64,000 nucleotides of DNA from an uncultured Blastocatellia bacterium (GTDB lineage Bacteria; Acidobacteriota; Blastocatellia; Chloracidobacteriales; Chloracidobacteriaceae). The notes beneath the pieces are model-generated. The model had not been told where the DNA came from. It saw nothing but the letters and a program-made list of their open reading frames with translations, and did not search any database. Position 1 is the stretch's first letter. Every line of letters starts with the position of its first letter. The stretch covers positions 1-64,000 of the forward strand of contig CALGZC010000038.1 of NCBI GenBank assembly GCA_937934745.1, read 5' to 3'. Below, piece after piece: positions 46,007 through 54,503 of this stretch. The translations under genes were made by a program, and so were the position numbers.

Positions 46007-46468
46007 ATGCCGATGCGGATTGGTACGCCGCTGCCGCCGTTGGACGGCGCCACCGAATGGCGCAACGGCGTCGTCACGGCTGACAGCCTGCTGGGGCAGC
46101 CCATCCTTGTTCACTTCTGGGCCGTGAGTTGCGGCATTTGTTCCGAGCAAATGCCACAGGTGAATGCCTGGCGGGAGATGTTGGCCGGCAAGGGGGTTCG
46201 GCTTGTCAGTGTCCACATGCCACGCTATGAAGCCGACACTGACATTGCTGCCGTAGAGGCCGCAATTGCCAAATACGGACTAACCCAGCCATGTGCGATT
46301 GACAACCTGCACCGGATTGCCGACGCCTTTGGCAACGAGTTCGTGCCGGCGTTTTACCTCTTTGACGCCCAGGGAAAACTCAAAAGCTTTTCCGCCGGCG
46401 AGCATGCCGCACGACTCGTGCAGCCGGCGCTGGAACGTCTTCTGAGTAGCCCACCTGCCGCAAATTAG
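46007..46468 (+). CDS. TlpA-like thioredoxin-fold protein
   Basis: Redox protein of 153 residues. The active site is CGIC in HFWAVSCGICSEQMP (about 40-54), followed by VRLVSVHMPRYE, VPAFYLFDAQGKL (cis-Pro region) and a C-terminal helix. There is no signal peptide, so it is probably cytoplasmic, unlike typical TlpA proteins. The gene shares the ahpC transcript (spacing 13 bases) and may reduce the peroxiredoxin; that partner role is inferred. Confidence 0.87.
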   Translation: MPMRIGTPLPPLDGATEWRNGVVTADSLLGQPILVHFWAVSCGICSEQMPQVNAWREMLAGKGVRLVSVHMPRYEADTDIAAVEAAIAKYGLTQPCAIDNLHRIADAFGNEFVPAFYLFDAQGKLKSFSAGEHAARLVQPALERLLSSPPAAN

Positions 46469-46599
46469 CTCGGCAAACCGGCCCGCCCCTGCCAACTACA
46501 TCGTCAGAGAGGCTCTCCACACCGACGGCAAAGCTGCTGCCCGGTGACCGGATCGTTGACCTTGGGGATTGCCGGCCTTCGGATGGTTGGTCTTTCTTC

Positions 46600-46628
46600 C
46601 GGCGCGCCACTAAGGCGCGCCGTTTTTT
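46600..46628 (+). terminator. Rho-independent terminator after ahpC-thioredoxin genes
   Basis: A perfect 9-bp stem cggcgcgcc / ggcgcgccg with loop actaa, followed by six T residues. It lies 132 bases after the thioredoxin stop and directly before the convergent uvrA stop. Confidence 0.93.
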
Positions 46629-46636
46629 CTGCTTCT

Positions 46637-49450
46637 TTACTGCGCCTGCTTCAGCTTGGCGCCGCACAGAACAGCTGCCAGGGCGCGCCCGGTCGGTGTT
46701 GCCAACCGAGCAATTGCCTCCGGTGTTCCTTCGCCAACCACCTGCCCGCCGCCGGTACCCCCTTCCGGTCCGAGGTCAACGATCCAGTCTGCCGCTTGCA
46801 TTACGTCGGTATGGTGCTCGATGACAATCACGGTGTTTCCCTGCGCCACTAAGGCGTGCAAGACATCGAGCAACCGCCGAACATCCTCAAAGTGCAGTCC
46901 AGTCGTCGGTTCATCCAAAATGTACAACGTTCGTCCGGTGGCACGCCGCGCCAATTCACAGGCCAGCTTCAACCGCTGTGCCTCGCCGCCGGAAAGGGTT
47001 GTGGCCGCTTGACCAAGGGTCAGGTATCCCAATCCGACTTCAGACAAAACCCGTAGCTTGTTCGTCACTGCCGGCCAGGCAGCAAAAACCTCCAGCGCTT
47101 CATCAACGGTCAGGTCAAGGGTCTCGGCAATGTCCCGCTCGCGGTACTTGACCTGTAGCGTTTCTCGGTTATACCGCCGCCCCCGGCAAACTTCGCACGG
47201 AACATAGACATCCGGTAGAAAAGCCATTTCGATTCGCCGTAGGCCGTCGCCTTCGCAGGCTTCACAGCGTCCCCCTTTGACGTTGAACGAGAACCGGCCG
47301 GCCCGGTAACCACGGGCTTTAGCTTCCGGTAATCCCGCATACAGTTCCCGAATCGGCGTAAACACGCCTGTGTACGTGGCCGGGTTTGAGCGTGGCGTGC
47401 GCCCGATGGGCGTCTGGTCAATGGCAATGACCTTATCCAGGGCTTCTGCACCCTCGATACGACGGTGGGCGCCGGGGCGCTCGCGTTGCCCCGCCGGACT
47501 CAGGGCGCGGTAGAGAACATCCATGACCAGGGATGATTTGCCAGACCCGCTGACACCGGTAACAACCGTCAGCAGGCCGATGGGAAACCGTACCGTGATG
47601 TCACAGAGGTTGTTGTGAGTCGCCCCAACGACCGTCACATAGCCACGGTTGGCGGCACGTGGCGCCCGCGGCCGGATCACCGTTACCGCACCAGTCAAGT
47701 ACCGCCCCGTAGGTGATTCAGGTGCTGCCATCACCGCTTCTGGCGGCCCGGCAACAACCACATGTCCACCCTGGGCGCCGGCCCCGGGTCCAAGGTCAAC
47801 GACCCAGTCTGCCCGGCGAATCGTGGCCTCATCGTGCTCAACCACGAGAACCGTATTGCCGGCATCCCGCAGTTGCTCCAGCGATGCCAACAGCCGTTCG
47901 TTGTCGCGTGGGTGAAGTCCGATACTTGGTTCATCCAGGATGTACAACACGCCTCGCAGAGGGGCGCCGAGCTGAGACGCTAGCCGAACACGCTGACTCT
48001 CCCCGCCTGACAGCGATCCCGTCGGACGGCCAAGCGTCAGATAGCCCACCCCAATGTCCACCAGGAAGCGCAACCGGGTTTGAATTTCCGCCAGAATACC
48101 GGCGGCAATATCTGCCTGTCGCCCGGTGAGACGCAAACCCTGTGCCCAGGCTTCGACCTCTGTCAGCGGCAACTGGATGAGCTGCCCTAGAGACCGTCCC
48201 TGAACGGTCACGGCCCGCGCTTCGGGCCGCAGTCGCGTCCCGGCGCAGGATGGACAAGGCATACTGTGCACGGCCTCGGCCGGTTCCTCCGGCAGCCACC
48301 TCATCTGTCCGCGACGGCAGTGCGCAAGGAGATAGTCGGCGACGCCGGCCCAGCGGGTACGGTATGAACTGCCCTCCTGTTGGAAGGCGATCCGTTCAGA
48401 CGTTCCATAGAAAAAGGCCTGCTGCATAGCAGGCGGCGCATCGTGAAAGACCGTTTCCGGCGGCACGCCATAGTGGCGTGCTACGGCCTGCAGCGCCGCC
48501 CGAAACATCCTGTGGACTTGGCGGTCGCCGACCCGGAATGTGATCTCATCGAGTGGTCGGGAAGGATTCCGGATAACGGTCTCCGGGTTAAGCGCTGTCA
48601 CTGCCCCCAAGCCAGCACACCGTGGACAGGCTCCGAACCGGCTGTTGAAAGAAAACAACCGAGGCTCAAGGTCAGGCAGGCTCAGGCCGCAATCCGGGCA
48701 AGCCAGTCGCAGGGAAAACAAAGTCTCTTCACCGTTGTGTACCTCAAGTAACGCCAGGCCCTGTGCGAGTTCGGTGGCCCTCTGCACCGCCACCCGCAAC
48801 CGCTCATCAATGCCGGGTTTCACCACCAGTCGGTCAACGACAATGGCAATATCATGGGCTTTCCGCCAGTCAAGCTGGAGTTCTTCCTCGTCCAGCGCAT
48901 AGAGCTTCCCGTCAACTCGTACCCGTGGGAAACCTTGCTTCAGTGCTGCAGCCAGTTCCTTCTTGAACGCACCTTTCCGGCGACGCGCTACCGGGGCCAG
49001 TACCGTCAGCCTAGCGCCGGCCGGTTGTGCGCCGGCCCAGGCCGCCACGGCCTCAGGCGTTTGGCGGCGGATCACGGTGCCACAGTTGGGACAGTGTGGT
49101 GTTCCGACCGCCGCGTAGAGTAGCCGGAGGTAGTCATACACTTCCGTCACCGTTCCAACGGTTGAGCGCGGACTGCGGTTGACCGTTTTCTGCTCAATGG
49201 CAATGGCTGGACTAAGGCCGCGGACGGCATCCACTGCTGGGCGTTCGAGCTTGACGAGAAACTGGCGGGCGTAGGTCGAAAACGATTCGATGTAGCGTCG
49301 CTGGCTTTCGGCGTAGATCGTGTCAAAGGCGAGGGATGATTTTCCCGATCCGCTGACGCCGGTAATGACCGTGAGCGAACGCGATGGAATGTTGAGGGTG
49401 ATGTTTTTGAGATTGTGCTCACGAGCGTTGACAATTTCAAGTGCCTGCAT
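46637..49450 (-). CDS. uvrA: Excinuclease ABC subunit A
   Basis: Damage-recognition ATPase of nucleotide excision repair, 937 residues. Two ABC modules are complete: Walker A GVSGSGKSSL (about 30) and GVSGSGKSSLVMD (about 640), with signatures LSGGESQRVRLA and LSGGEAQRLKLA. Zinc-binding cysteine pairs are at CPNC, CPDC...CPRC and CEAC...CEVC. ATG 49450 (MQALEIVNAREHNLKNI) fits the family; the tracked GTG 49483 adds 11 codons. It stands alone on the minus strand. A 6-bp inverted repeat sits just upstream of the start. Confidence 0.97.
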   Translation of the reverse strand: MQALEIVNAREHNLKNITLNIPSRSLTVITGVSGSGKSSLAFDTIYAESQRRYIESFSTYARQFLVKLERPAVDAVRGLSPAIAIEQKTVNRSPRSTVGTVTEVYDYLRLLYAAVGTPHCPNCGTVIRRQTPEAVAAWAGAQPAGARLTVLAPVARRRKGAFKKELAAALKQGFPRVRVDGKLYALDEEELQLDWRKAHDIAIVVDRLVVKPGIDERLRVAVQRATELAQGLALLEVHNGEETLFSLRLACPDCGLSLPDLEPRLFSFNSRFGACPRCAGLGAVTALNPETVIRNPSRPLDEITFRVGDRQVHRMFRAALQAVARHYGVPPETVFHDAPPAMQQAFFYGTSERIAFQQEGSSYRTRWAGVADYLLAHCRRGQMRWLPEEPAEAVHSMPCPSCAGTRLRPEARAVTVQGRSLGQLIQLPLTEVEAWAQGLRLTGRQADIAAGILAEIQTRLRFLVDIGVGYLTLGRPTGSLSGGESQRVRLASQLGAPLRGVLYILDEPSIGLHPRDNERLLASLEQLRDAGNTVLVVEHDEATIRRADWVVDLGPGAGAQGGHVVVAGPPEAVMAAPESPTGRYLTGAVTVIRPRAPRAANRGYVTVVGATHNNLCDITVRFPIGLLTVVTGVSGSGKSSLVMDVLYRALSPAGQRERPGAHRRIEGAEALDKVIAIDQTPIGRTPRSNPATYTGVFTPIRELYAGLPEAKARGYRAGRFSFNVKGGRCEACEGDGLRRIEMAFLPDVYVPCEVCRGRRYNRETLQVKYRERDIAETLDLTVDEALEVFAAWPAVTNKLRVLSEVGLGYLTLGQAATTLSGGEAQRLKLACELARRATGRTLYILDEPTTGLHFEDVRRLLDVLHALVAQGNTVIVIEHHTDVMQAADWIVDLGPEGGTGGGQVVGEGTPEAIARLATPTGRALAAVLCGAKLKQAQ

Positions 49451-49478
49451 CGCTTGGTGGTCTGCCTTTGCTATACTA

Positions 49479-49499
49479 CCCACTTATCTTAGTAGTGGG
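49479..49499. promoter_or_regulatory. Inverted repeat at the uvrA promoter region
   Basis: cccact / agtggg arms separated by nine bases, 29-49 bases upstream of the uvrA ATG. It partly overlaps a possible -10 (minus strand TAGTAT). It is a candidate damage-regulated operator, but it does not match the E. coli or Bacillus LexA box. Confidence 0.4.
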
Positions 49500-49620
49500 A
49501 TGCCTGTATTAGTTATCAGACGTTTGTTTTAATGAGAAACACCACAGGTTGCAATTCTGCCGGTGATGGCGAAATATCGCCCTACGGACGACACCTGTGG
49601 CAACACAGCCCGGCGTGCGC

Positions 49621-50835
49621 ATGGTGGCTATGAAGGTTTACGCAAAACAGCCCGCAATCACACCCCATCCGTTCCATCCACCGAAAGCTCCACTCCCTAG
49701 CCGCCGGCTCTTCAACCGGTGGCTATACGGTCTCGGAGCATGCCTCGGAGTCATCATCGCGGGCACCCTGCTCTTCTTCTTTTCCAAACCAACCGTTGTC
49801 GTTGTGACGAACATCAGCGGTGCGACCGTTTACTTCAACGGCGAGCCACGTGGTGCAACGAACCAACTCAATCGCTTCTCCATCCCCGGCGTTTCCCCGG
49901 GACGCCACACCGTTCGGCTGACACATCCCGAGTACCTTGACGCCGAGCAAACGGTGACCGTCTCGCACAGTTTCTTTGCTATCAAGGTCAACCTCCCGCT
50001 TCGCCCATCCCAGTTTGACTTGACCGTCCAGACGGAACCGATGACCACTGTGACCCTCGACGGTCTGCAGATCGGTGAAACCGACGTACAAACCGGCCTA
50101 CTCACTATTCCTCGGGTCCGGGTGGGCAGCCACTTCCTTTCCCTCCGGCGTACCGGCTACCTGCCTCTGTCCGCCGTCGTCGAGATGCCCGAGGGCAACC
50201 ACCGCCTCACACTCCCGCTTCAGCGCGATCTGTCTGGCTACTGGAAGGGTGTCTTCCAGGATGCTACCGGTAAGGCAACCGACTTTGTCCTCAACCTCAC
50301 CCAGACCGGAGCAACCCTTTCCGGACTCTGGGAAGAAGCGCCGCCAACACCCCACCGACCACCTAAGACGTCGCTCATTACCGGGCAGGTCCTTGACAAC
50401 CAGCGCCTAACCCTCAAACGCCAAGACAACGGACGGACGCTCACCCTTGAAGCCCAGATTGCCACCGGCGGACGCGACCTCGTCGGGACGTGGCAGGATG
50501 GCCGGCGCACGGGGAGCTGGCAAAGCAGTCACACAGACACGAAACCCACCCTCCTGCCCCCTGTACCACTGCCGAGCCTCCCCGAACCAGGCCCACGCCT
50601 CACCGGAGCGGCCCCACCACCCGATCTCCTCCCGCCGGATGCGGCATCCCCTCTCGCCTACGCCCAAAAACTCTATGAACAACGTCGCTACAATGAAGCT
50701 TTGGCGCAGTGCGATACCGTTCTCAAACAAGACCCCACCAACGCTGCAGCCCGTGACCTGAAGCGGCGGATTCAAACATCCATCGAGATTTTGACATCCC
50801 CGCCAACGGTAACCAAACCACCGCCACCACCCTAA
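49621..50835 (+). CDS. Membrane-anchored PEGA/TPR protein
   Basis: About 404 residues. One transmembrane helix (about 38-60) follows a Pro/basic N-terminus. PEGA-like beta domains come next (about 65-130, with YFNGEPRG and GRHTVRLTHPEYLD; and about 135-205, with VTLDGLQIGET), then a region with ISG/GxWxG-like strands (about 210-315). The tail is Pro-rich with a TPR pair (YAQKLYEQRRYNEALAQCDTVLKQDP) near 355-380. PEGA domains are carried by surface proteins; function unknown. The start is unclear (GTG 49597, ATG 49621 or 49633, none with a good ribosome binding site). Confidence 0.75.
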   Translation: MVAMKVYAKQPAITPHPFHPPKAPLPSRRLFNRWLYGLGACLGVIIAGTLLFFFSKPTVVVVTNISGATVYFNGEPRGATNQLNRFSIPGVSPGRHTVRLTHPEYLDAEQTVTVSHSFFAIKVNLPLRPSQFDLTVQTEPMTTVTLDGLQIGETDVQTGLLTIPRVRVGSHFLSLRRTGYLPLSAVVEMPEGNHRLTLPLQRDLSGYWKGVFQDATGKATDFVLNLTQTGATLSGLWEEAPPTPHRPPKTSLITGQVLDNQRLTLKRQDNGRTLTLEAQIATGGRDLVGTWQDGRRTGSWQSSHTDTKPTLLPPVPLPSLPEPGPRLTGAAPPPDLLPPDAASPLAYAQKLYEQRRYNEALAQCDTVLKQDPTNAAARDLKRRIQTSIEILTSPPTVTKPPPPP

Positions 50836-50916
50836 CGGTATCCTTTCACCGCCATCTATTCACCAATCTGAATGCTACTCCAGCTATCGTTTTACCGTCG
50901 TTGCTTGGACTGCTCT

Positions 50917-53439
50917 ATGTGTATCCCCTTCTCCCTGCGCTTGTTGCTGTGCTTGCTCACGATTGGCTTCGGACTGCTTTGGCCCGGCACCATACCCGCT
51001 GCCGCCCAGAATGAAAGCGGGAAACCACTCTCACTTGAACAAATCAAACGTCTCATTCAAAACGATTTCCCCGATACAGCTCTGGCCGGCGAAATCCGCG
51101 ACCGGGGCATTGACTTTTCCGACACCTTTGACCGCCAAACCCTCGAGTCACTCCGTCTCCTCGGCGCGCAGGAAAAAACACTCCGCGCCCTTGAACCCTA
51201 CCTGCCCAAAGCCGCCGTGCGCATTGTCACCAAACTCGACCGCACGACCGTCTTCGTGGATGGGAAACAGTACGGCGTCACCGACTCTACCGGCATCCTC
51301 CAAATCAACGACCTTGAACCCGGCGAGCACCTCATCGAAACCCGCAACCGCCCCAAGTACAAAGATGGTCAACTGCGCGTCGTCCTGCGCCCGCGCGACA
51401 ACCAAGAGGTCATCTTTGAGCCAGAACTCAACGTCGGCAGCCTGACCATTACGCCCCTGACGCCGAACATGGAGGTCCGGGTGTACAACGAACTGACTTC
51501 CCTGACCGGTGTCTTCGCCAAACGTGAACTCCCGCCCGGTGTCTATACCCTCCAGGCCCGCAGCCGGTGGTACCGCCCTATCACCCAGATCATCCAGATC
51601 CAGTCGGGCCAGCACCTGACGCTGCCAATTGAACTCGAACTTGATGAAACACTCATTGAGAATACCATTAATGAAGCTCTAAAGTTATTTTCTAACAAAG
51701 AATATCATCGCTCAGTACATACATTACTTGAAGTTTTAGCGACCACGCCGCGGAACCTGACGGCCCTGAATCTGCTCGCCCAAAACTACCTCCGCCTCAA
51801 CGACACCCCGAACTTTATCGCTACCGCGAAGCGTGTTCTCGACACCGACGGTGTCCTCGACTTTACGCTGCTCCTCCATCACGAGAAAAAAGCGCCCCAG
51901 CCCGTCCGCCTTCAACTGTCACGCTCAAACCTGACACTCGAATACCTCGACACCAGCGAAACACAAACCTATCCCCTCGAAGCTTTCTCCCGGGTGTTCA
52001 TCCGGGGTGACATCCAAAACGAGGTGTTTCTTGTCCTGGCCGGAGCGCGCAGCCCCAAACGCCTACCCGACCTCCAGTTCATCATGAGCGACAGTTACGA
52101 TCCGCGCTACACCGGCGAAGCGCAACTATCTCAACGTGATAAAATCAATATTTTGTGGAATATAGAAGAAATACTTCGCTTTTCACTTGAGGTAAACCGC
52201 GAATTCGTCGCCCTAAACGCCAAAACTGCCCGCCCCACCCCTGCTCTCTCCACGCCACCGGCCAATCCGTCATCGCTCTCCACGACCAACACACCGACAG
52301 ACCAGGCACCGAGCCTGCCCTCCCCGCCGGCTACCGTCGACAACACGCCGCCGGCCGTTACCGGAGCAGCAGCAAACGGCAAAGCTGCCGCAAAAGCATC
52401 CAAGAAGTCCAAACAATCCAAGAGTAAGCAGGCTAAGCCTGCCGATCTACCAGAAGCGGCTGTCGCCTCCCAACCAACTTCGGAGCCGACCTCGGAGCCG
52501 CCGCCGGTATCCAAACAACCGAACTCCGACAACCGGGAAAAACAACCGGAAAAACGAGAAAAAGAAAAACGAGAAAAACCAAAACCGGACACCACCGGTC
52601 GCAGTCAGATGACCGCCGATGCCACGCCCACGAAACGCCCCGATGAGCGTTCCGATGCAGGACGTCCGGCACACACAGCAGAGGCATCGGCAACACCCCC
52701 ACCACAGCCATCCCACGCCCCCACCGATGCGCCGAAAATGCTTCCGGCCCGGGTCCGCGCCCGCGCCCTGATCGGCACAATGGTTGGCGCCGTCGGCGGC
52801 CGCGCCAACATTGAACGCATTACTGCTGTCCGATGTGACGGCACGCAGGTCACCGTCGATCCCGAACTCAGTGCGCCCGAAACCGCTCCCGACCCAAAGC
52901 CCATTCGCCAGTTTTGGACACGCAACAAACGCCTCCGCTTTGAAGTCGCCCCCGATCACCCAACTGGCTTGGTGTTTCTCCGCGTCGAGAAAATCTTCCA
53001 GCAGCGTGCCAACGGCCGCGTCGAACGCATCACCCAGCCGGAAACGCTGAAGCAAATTCGACTCCAGTCAAAACTGGCCGGTGTCGGACTGTACCAGCAA
53101 CTCCTCGCGCCACACCCCGAAATCATCCGCTTCTCCCGGCATTTAGCCGACGGCCAGGTCGAGGAAACCATCCGTGTGACCGATGCCGACGGCGATACCT
53201 ATGATGTCGTCATTGACCTGGAAACGTACCGCCCCGTGAAATGCCGCTACCAACTGCCGACCGACCTGGGCCAACCTCTCCAAATCGAGGAACGCTACGC
53301 GGACTTCAAGCCCGTGGACGGCATCTGGCTGCCCCACCGCATCGTCCGCAGCGTCCAGGGGGGACGCACGGTGACCCTGACGTTCACAAACATTGCGTTT
53401 CCCCCAAACCTCGCCGATACCCTGTTCCGCCGACCATGA
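50917..53439 (+). CDS. Exported PEGA-containing protein with low-complexity linker
   Basis: About 840 residues. A signal peptide (about 1-30, ending IPAAAQ) is followed by PEGA-like repeats (about 100-250, TTVFVDGKQYGVTDSTG and GVYTLQARSRWY), a TPR-like helical block and a globular part (about 340-430). A long charged linker (about 435-610; Ser/Pro/Ala, then KREKEKREKPK) follows, and the C-terminal domain (about 620-840) has LDETYRPVKCRYQL-like strands and ADFKPVDGIWLPHRIV, similar to outer-membrane lipoprotein-carrier-like folds. ATG 50917 gives the signal peptide; 50872 is longer. The ogg gene overlaps its stop by four bases. Two short stretches are AT-rich. Confidence 0.75.
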   Translation: MCIPFSLRLLLCLLTIGFGLLWPGTIPAAAQNESGKPLSLEQIKRLIQNDFPDTALAGEIRDRGIDFSDTFDRQTLESLRLLGAQEKTLRALEPYLPKAAVRIVTKLDRTTVFVDGKQYGVTDSTGILQINDLEPGEHLIETRNRPKYKDGQLRVVLRPRDNQEVIFEPELNVGSLTITPLTPNMEVRVYNELTSLTGVFAKRELPPGVYTLQARSRWYRPITQIIQIQSGQHLTLPIELELDETLIENTINEALKLFSNKEYHRSVHTLLEVLATTPRNLTALNLLAQNYLRLNDTPNFIATAKRVLDTDGVLDFTLLLHHEKKAPQPVRLQLSRSNLTLEYLDTSETQTYPLEAFSRVFIRGDIQNEVFLVLAGARSPKRLPDLQFIMSDSYDPRYTGEAQLSQRDKINILWNIEEILRFSLEVNREFVALNAKTARPTPALSTPPANPSSLSTTNTPTDQAPSLPSPPATVDNTPPAVTGAAANGKAAAKASKKSKQSKSKQAKPADLPEAAVASQPTSEPTSEPPPVSKQPNSDNREKQPEKREKEKREKPKPDTTGRSQMTADATPTKRPDERSDAGRPAHTAEASATPPPQPSHAPTDAPKMLPARVRARALIGTMVGAVGGRANIERITAVRCDGTQVTVDPELSAPETAPDPKPIRQFWTRNKRLRFEVAPDHPTGLVFLRVEKIFQQRANGRVERITQPETLKQIRLQSKLAGVGLYQQLLAPHPEIIRFSRHLADGQVEETIRVTDADGDTYDVVIDLETYRPVKCRYQLPTDLGQPLQIEERYADFKPVDGIWLPHRIVRSVQGGRTVTLTFTNIAFPPNLADTLFRRP

Positions 53440-54449
53440 GCTGTCGCAACGTTCCCACGGCAATTGTGCTCCCGCCTGACTTTGACCCCCACCTGACGCT
53501 CTGTGGTGGCCAGGCCTTCCGGTGGACGCCAATCCCAACGGCCGGCCCAACAACGGCTTACCTCGGCGTCGTTGGTGACACGGTCCTTGCCCTCACCCGC
53601 ACCGTCAACGGCCAATGGCAAGCCCAACCCTGCAATCATCCCCTGACCGCCGCTTGCCGGCGTCAGATCAGCACGTACTTTGATCTCGACCGTGACTATG
53701 CCGCAGCCCATCGCCTGGTCGTTGAACGCCTCGCACGTTTCTCCCGACAGACGGCTGCCGCCGGTGACGACGGTTGTGTGACCGCATTTCAGGCGGCGCT
53801 CCACAACCTATCCGGCCTCCGTATCCTGCGGCAGCCGTGGTTTGAAACGCTGGTCTCCTTTGTGATTGCCACCAACAACCATCTCCCCCGCATTCGGGCA
53901 ATCATTAACGTTATCAGTCGCAAGTTCGGCCGCCACCTCGGCAATCATTGCTATACCTTCCCCACCCCAGACACCCTGGCGGCCGCCGACCCCGGCGAGC
54001 TTCGCACCGAATGCCGTGTCGGCTACCGCGACCGCTACCTGCCTCACCTCGCCCGGCACATTCTGCACAATCGCTCTTTCTGGCAGCACGCAGCCGCCGT
54101 CCCAACCTCCGAACTGCGTGCCGCACTCCGCAACCTGCCCGGTGTTGGACCCAAAGTTGCCGAATGTGTCCTTTTGTTCGGCTTTCACCGCTGGGAGGCC
54201 TTTCCGGTGGATGTCTGGGTGTACCGCGCCCTCACGCTTTTGTCCGGCCGGCCACTGGCAAAGCCAGCCACCCACCGCCTCGCCGCCGACGCTGCCGCCT
54301 TCTTCGGCCCCGTTGCCGGACTCGCCCAACAATATCTCTTTGAAGGTATGCGCCGGTTCACGCCCCCAAACCGTTCAGGGGACCCACCCAGACGCAGGGC
54401 CCTATGCCACAACCGCAAAAGTAGCCTGGGGAGAGCAGACGGAGTATGA
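53436..54449 (+). CDS. ogg: 8-oxoguanine DNA glycosylase, OGG1 type
   Basis: Base excision repair enzyme of 337 residues that removes oxidised guanine. The N-terminal OGG domain has CGGQAFRW (about 24-31). The helix-hairpin-helix/GPD region reads LPGVGPKVAEC (about 233-243, with the catalytic Lys) and FPVDVWVYRAL (about 255-265, with the conserved Asp). WFETLVSFVIATNNH is also typical. It overlaps the PEGA gene as ATGA. The tracked start 53241 lies inside the PEGA gene. An oxygen-tolerant phototroph would have clear use for such repair. Confidence 0.92.
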   Translation: MSCRNVPTAIVLPPDFDPHLTLCGGQAFRWTPIPTAGPTTAYLGVVGDTVLALTRTVNGQWQAQPCNHPLTAACRRQISTYFDLDRDYAAAHRLVVERLARFSRQTAAAGDDGCVTAFQAALHNLSGLRILRQPWFETLVSFVIATNNHLPRIRAIINVISRKFGRHLGNHCYTFPTPDTLAAADPGELRTECRVGYRDRYLPHLARHILHNRSFWQHAAAVPTSELRAALRNLPGVGPKVAECVLLFGFHRWEAFPVDVWVYRALTLLSGRPLAKPATHRLAADAAAFFGPVAGLAQQYLFEGMRRFTPPNRSGDPPRRRALCHNRKSSLGRADGV

Positions 54450-54503
54450 TGCCCCCAACACCACCGCTGCCGCCCACACGCCGGGCGGCGCACCTACACC
54501 ACC

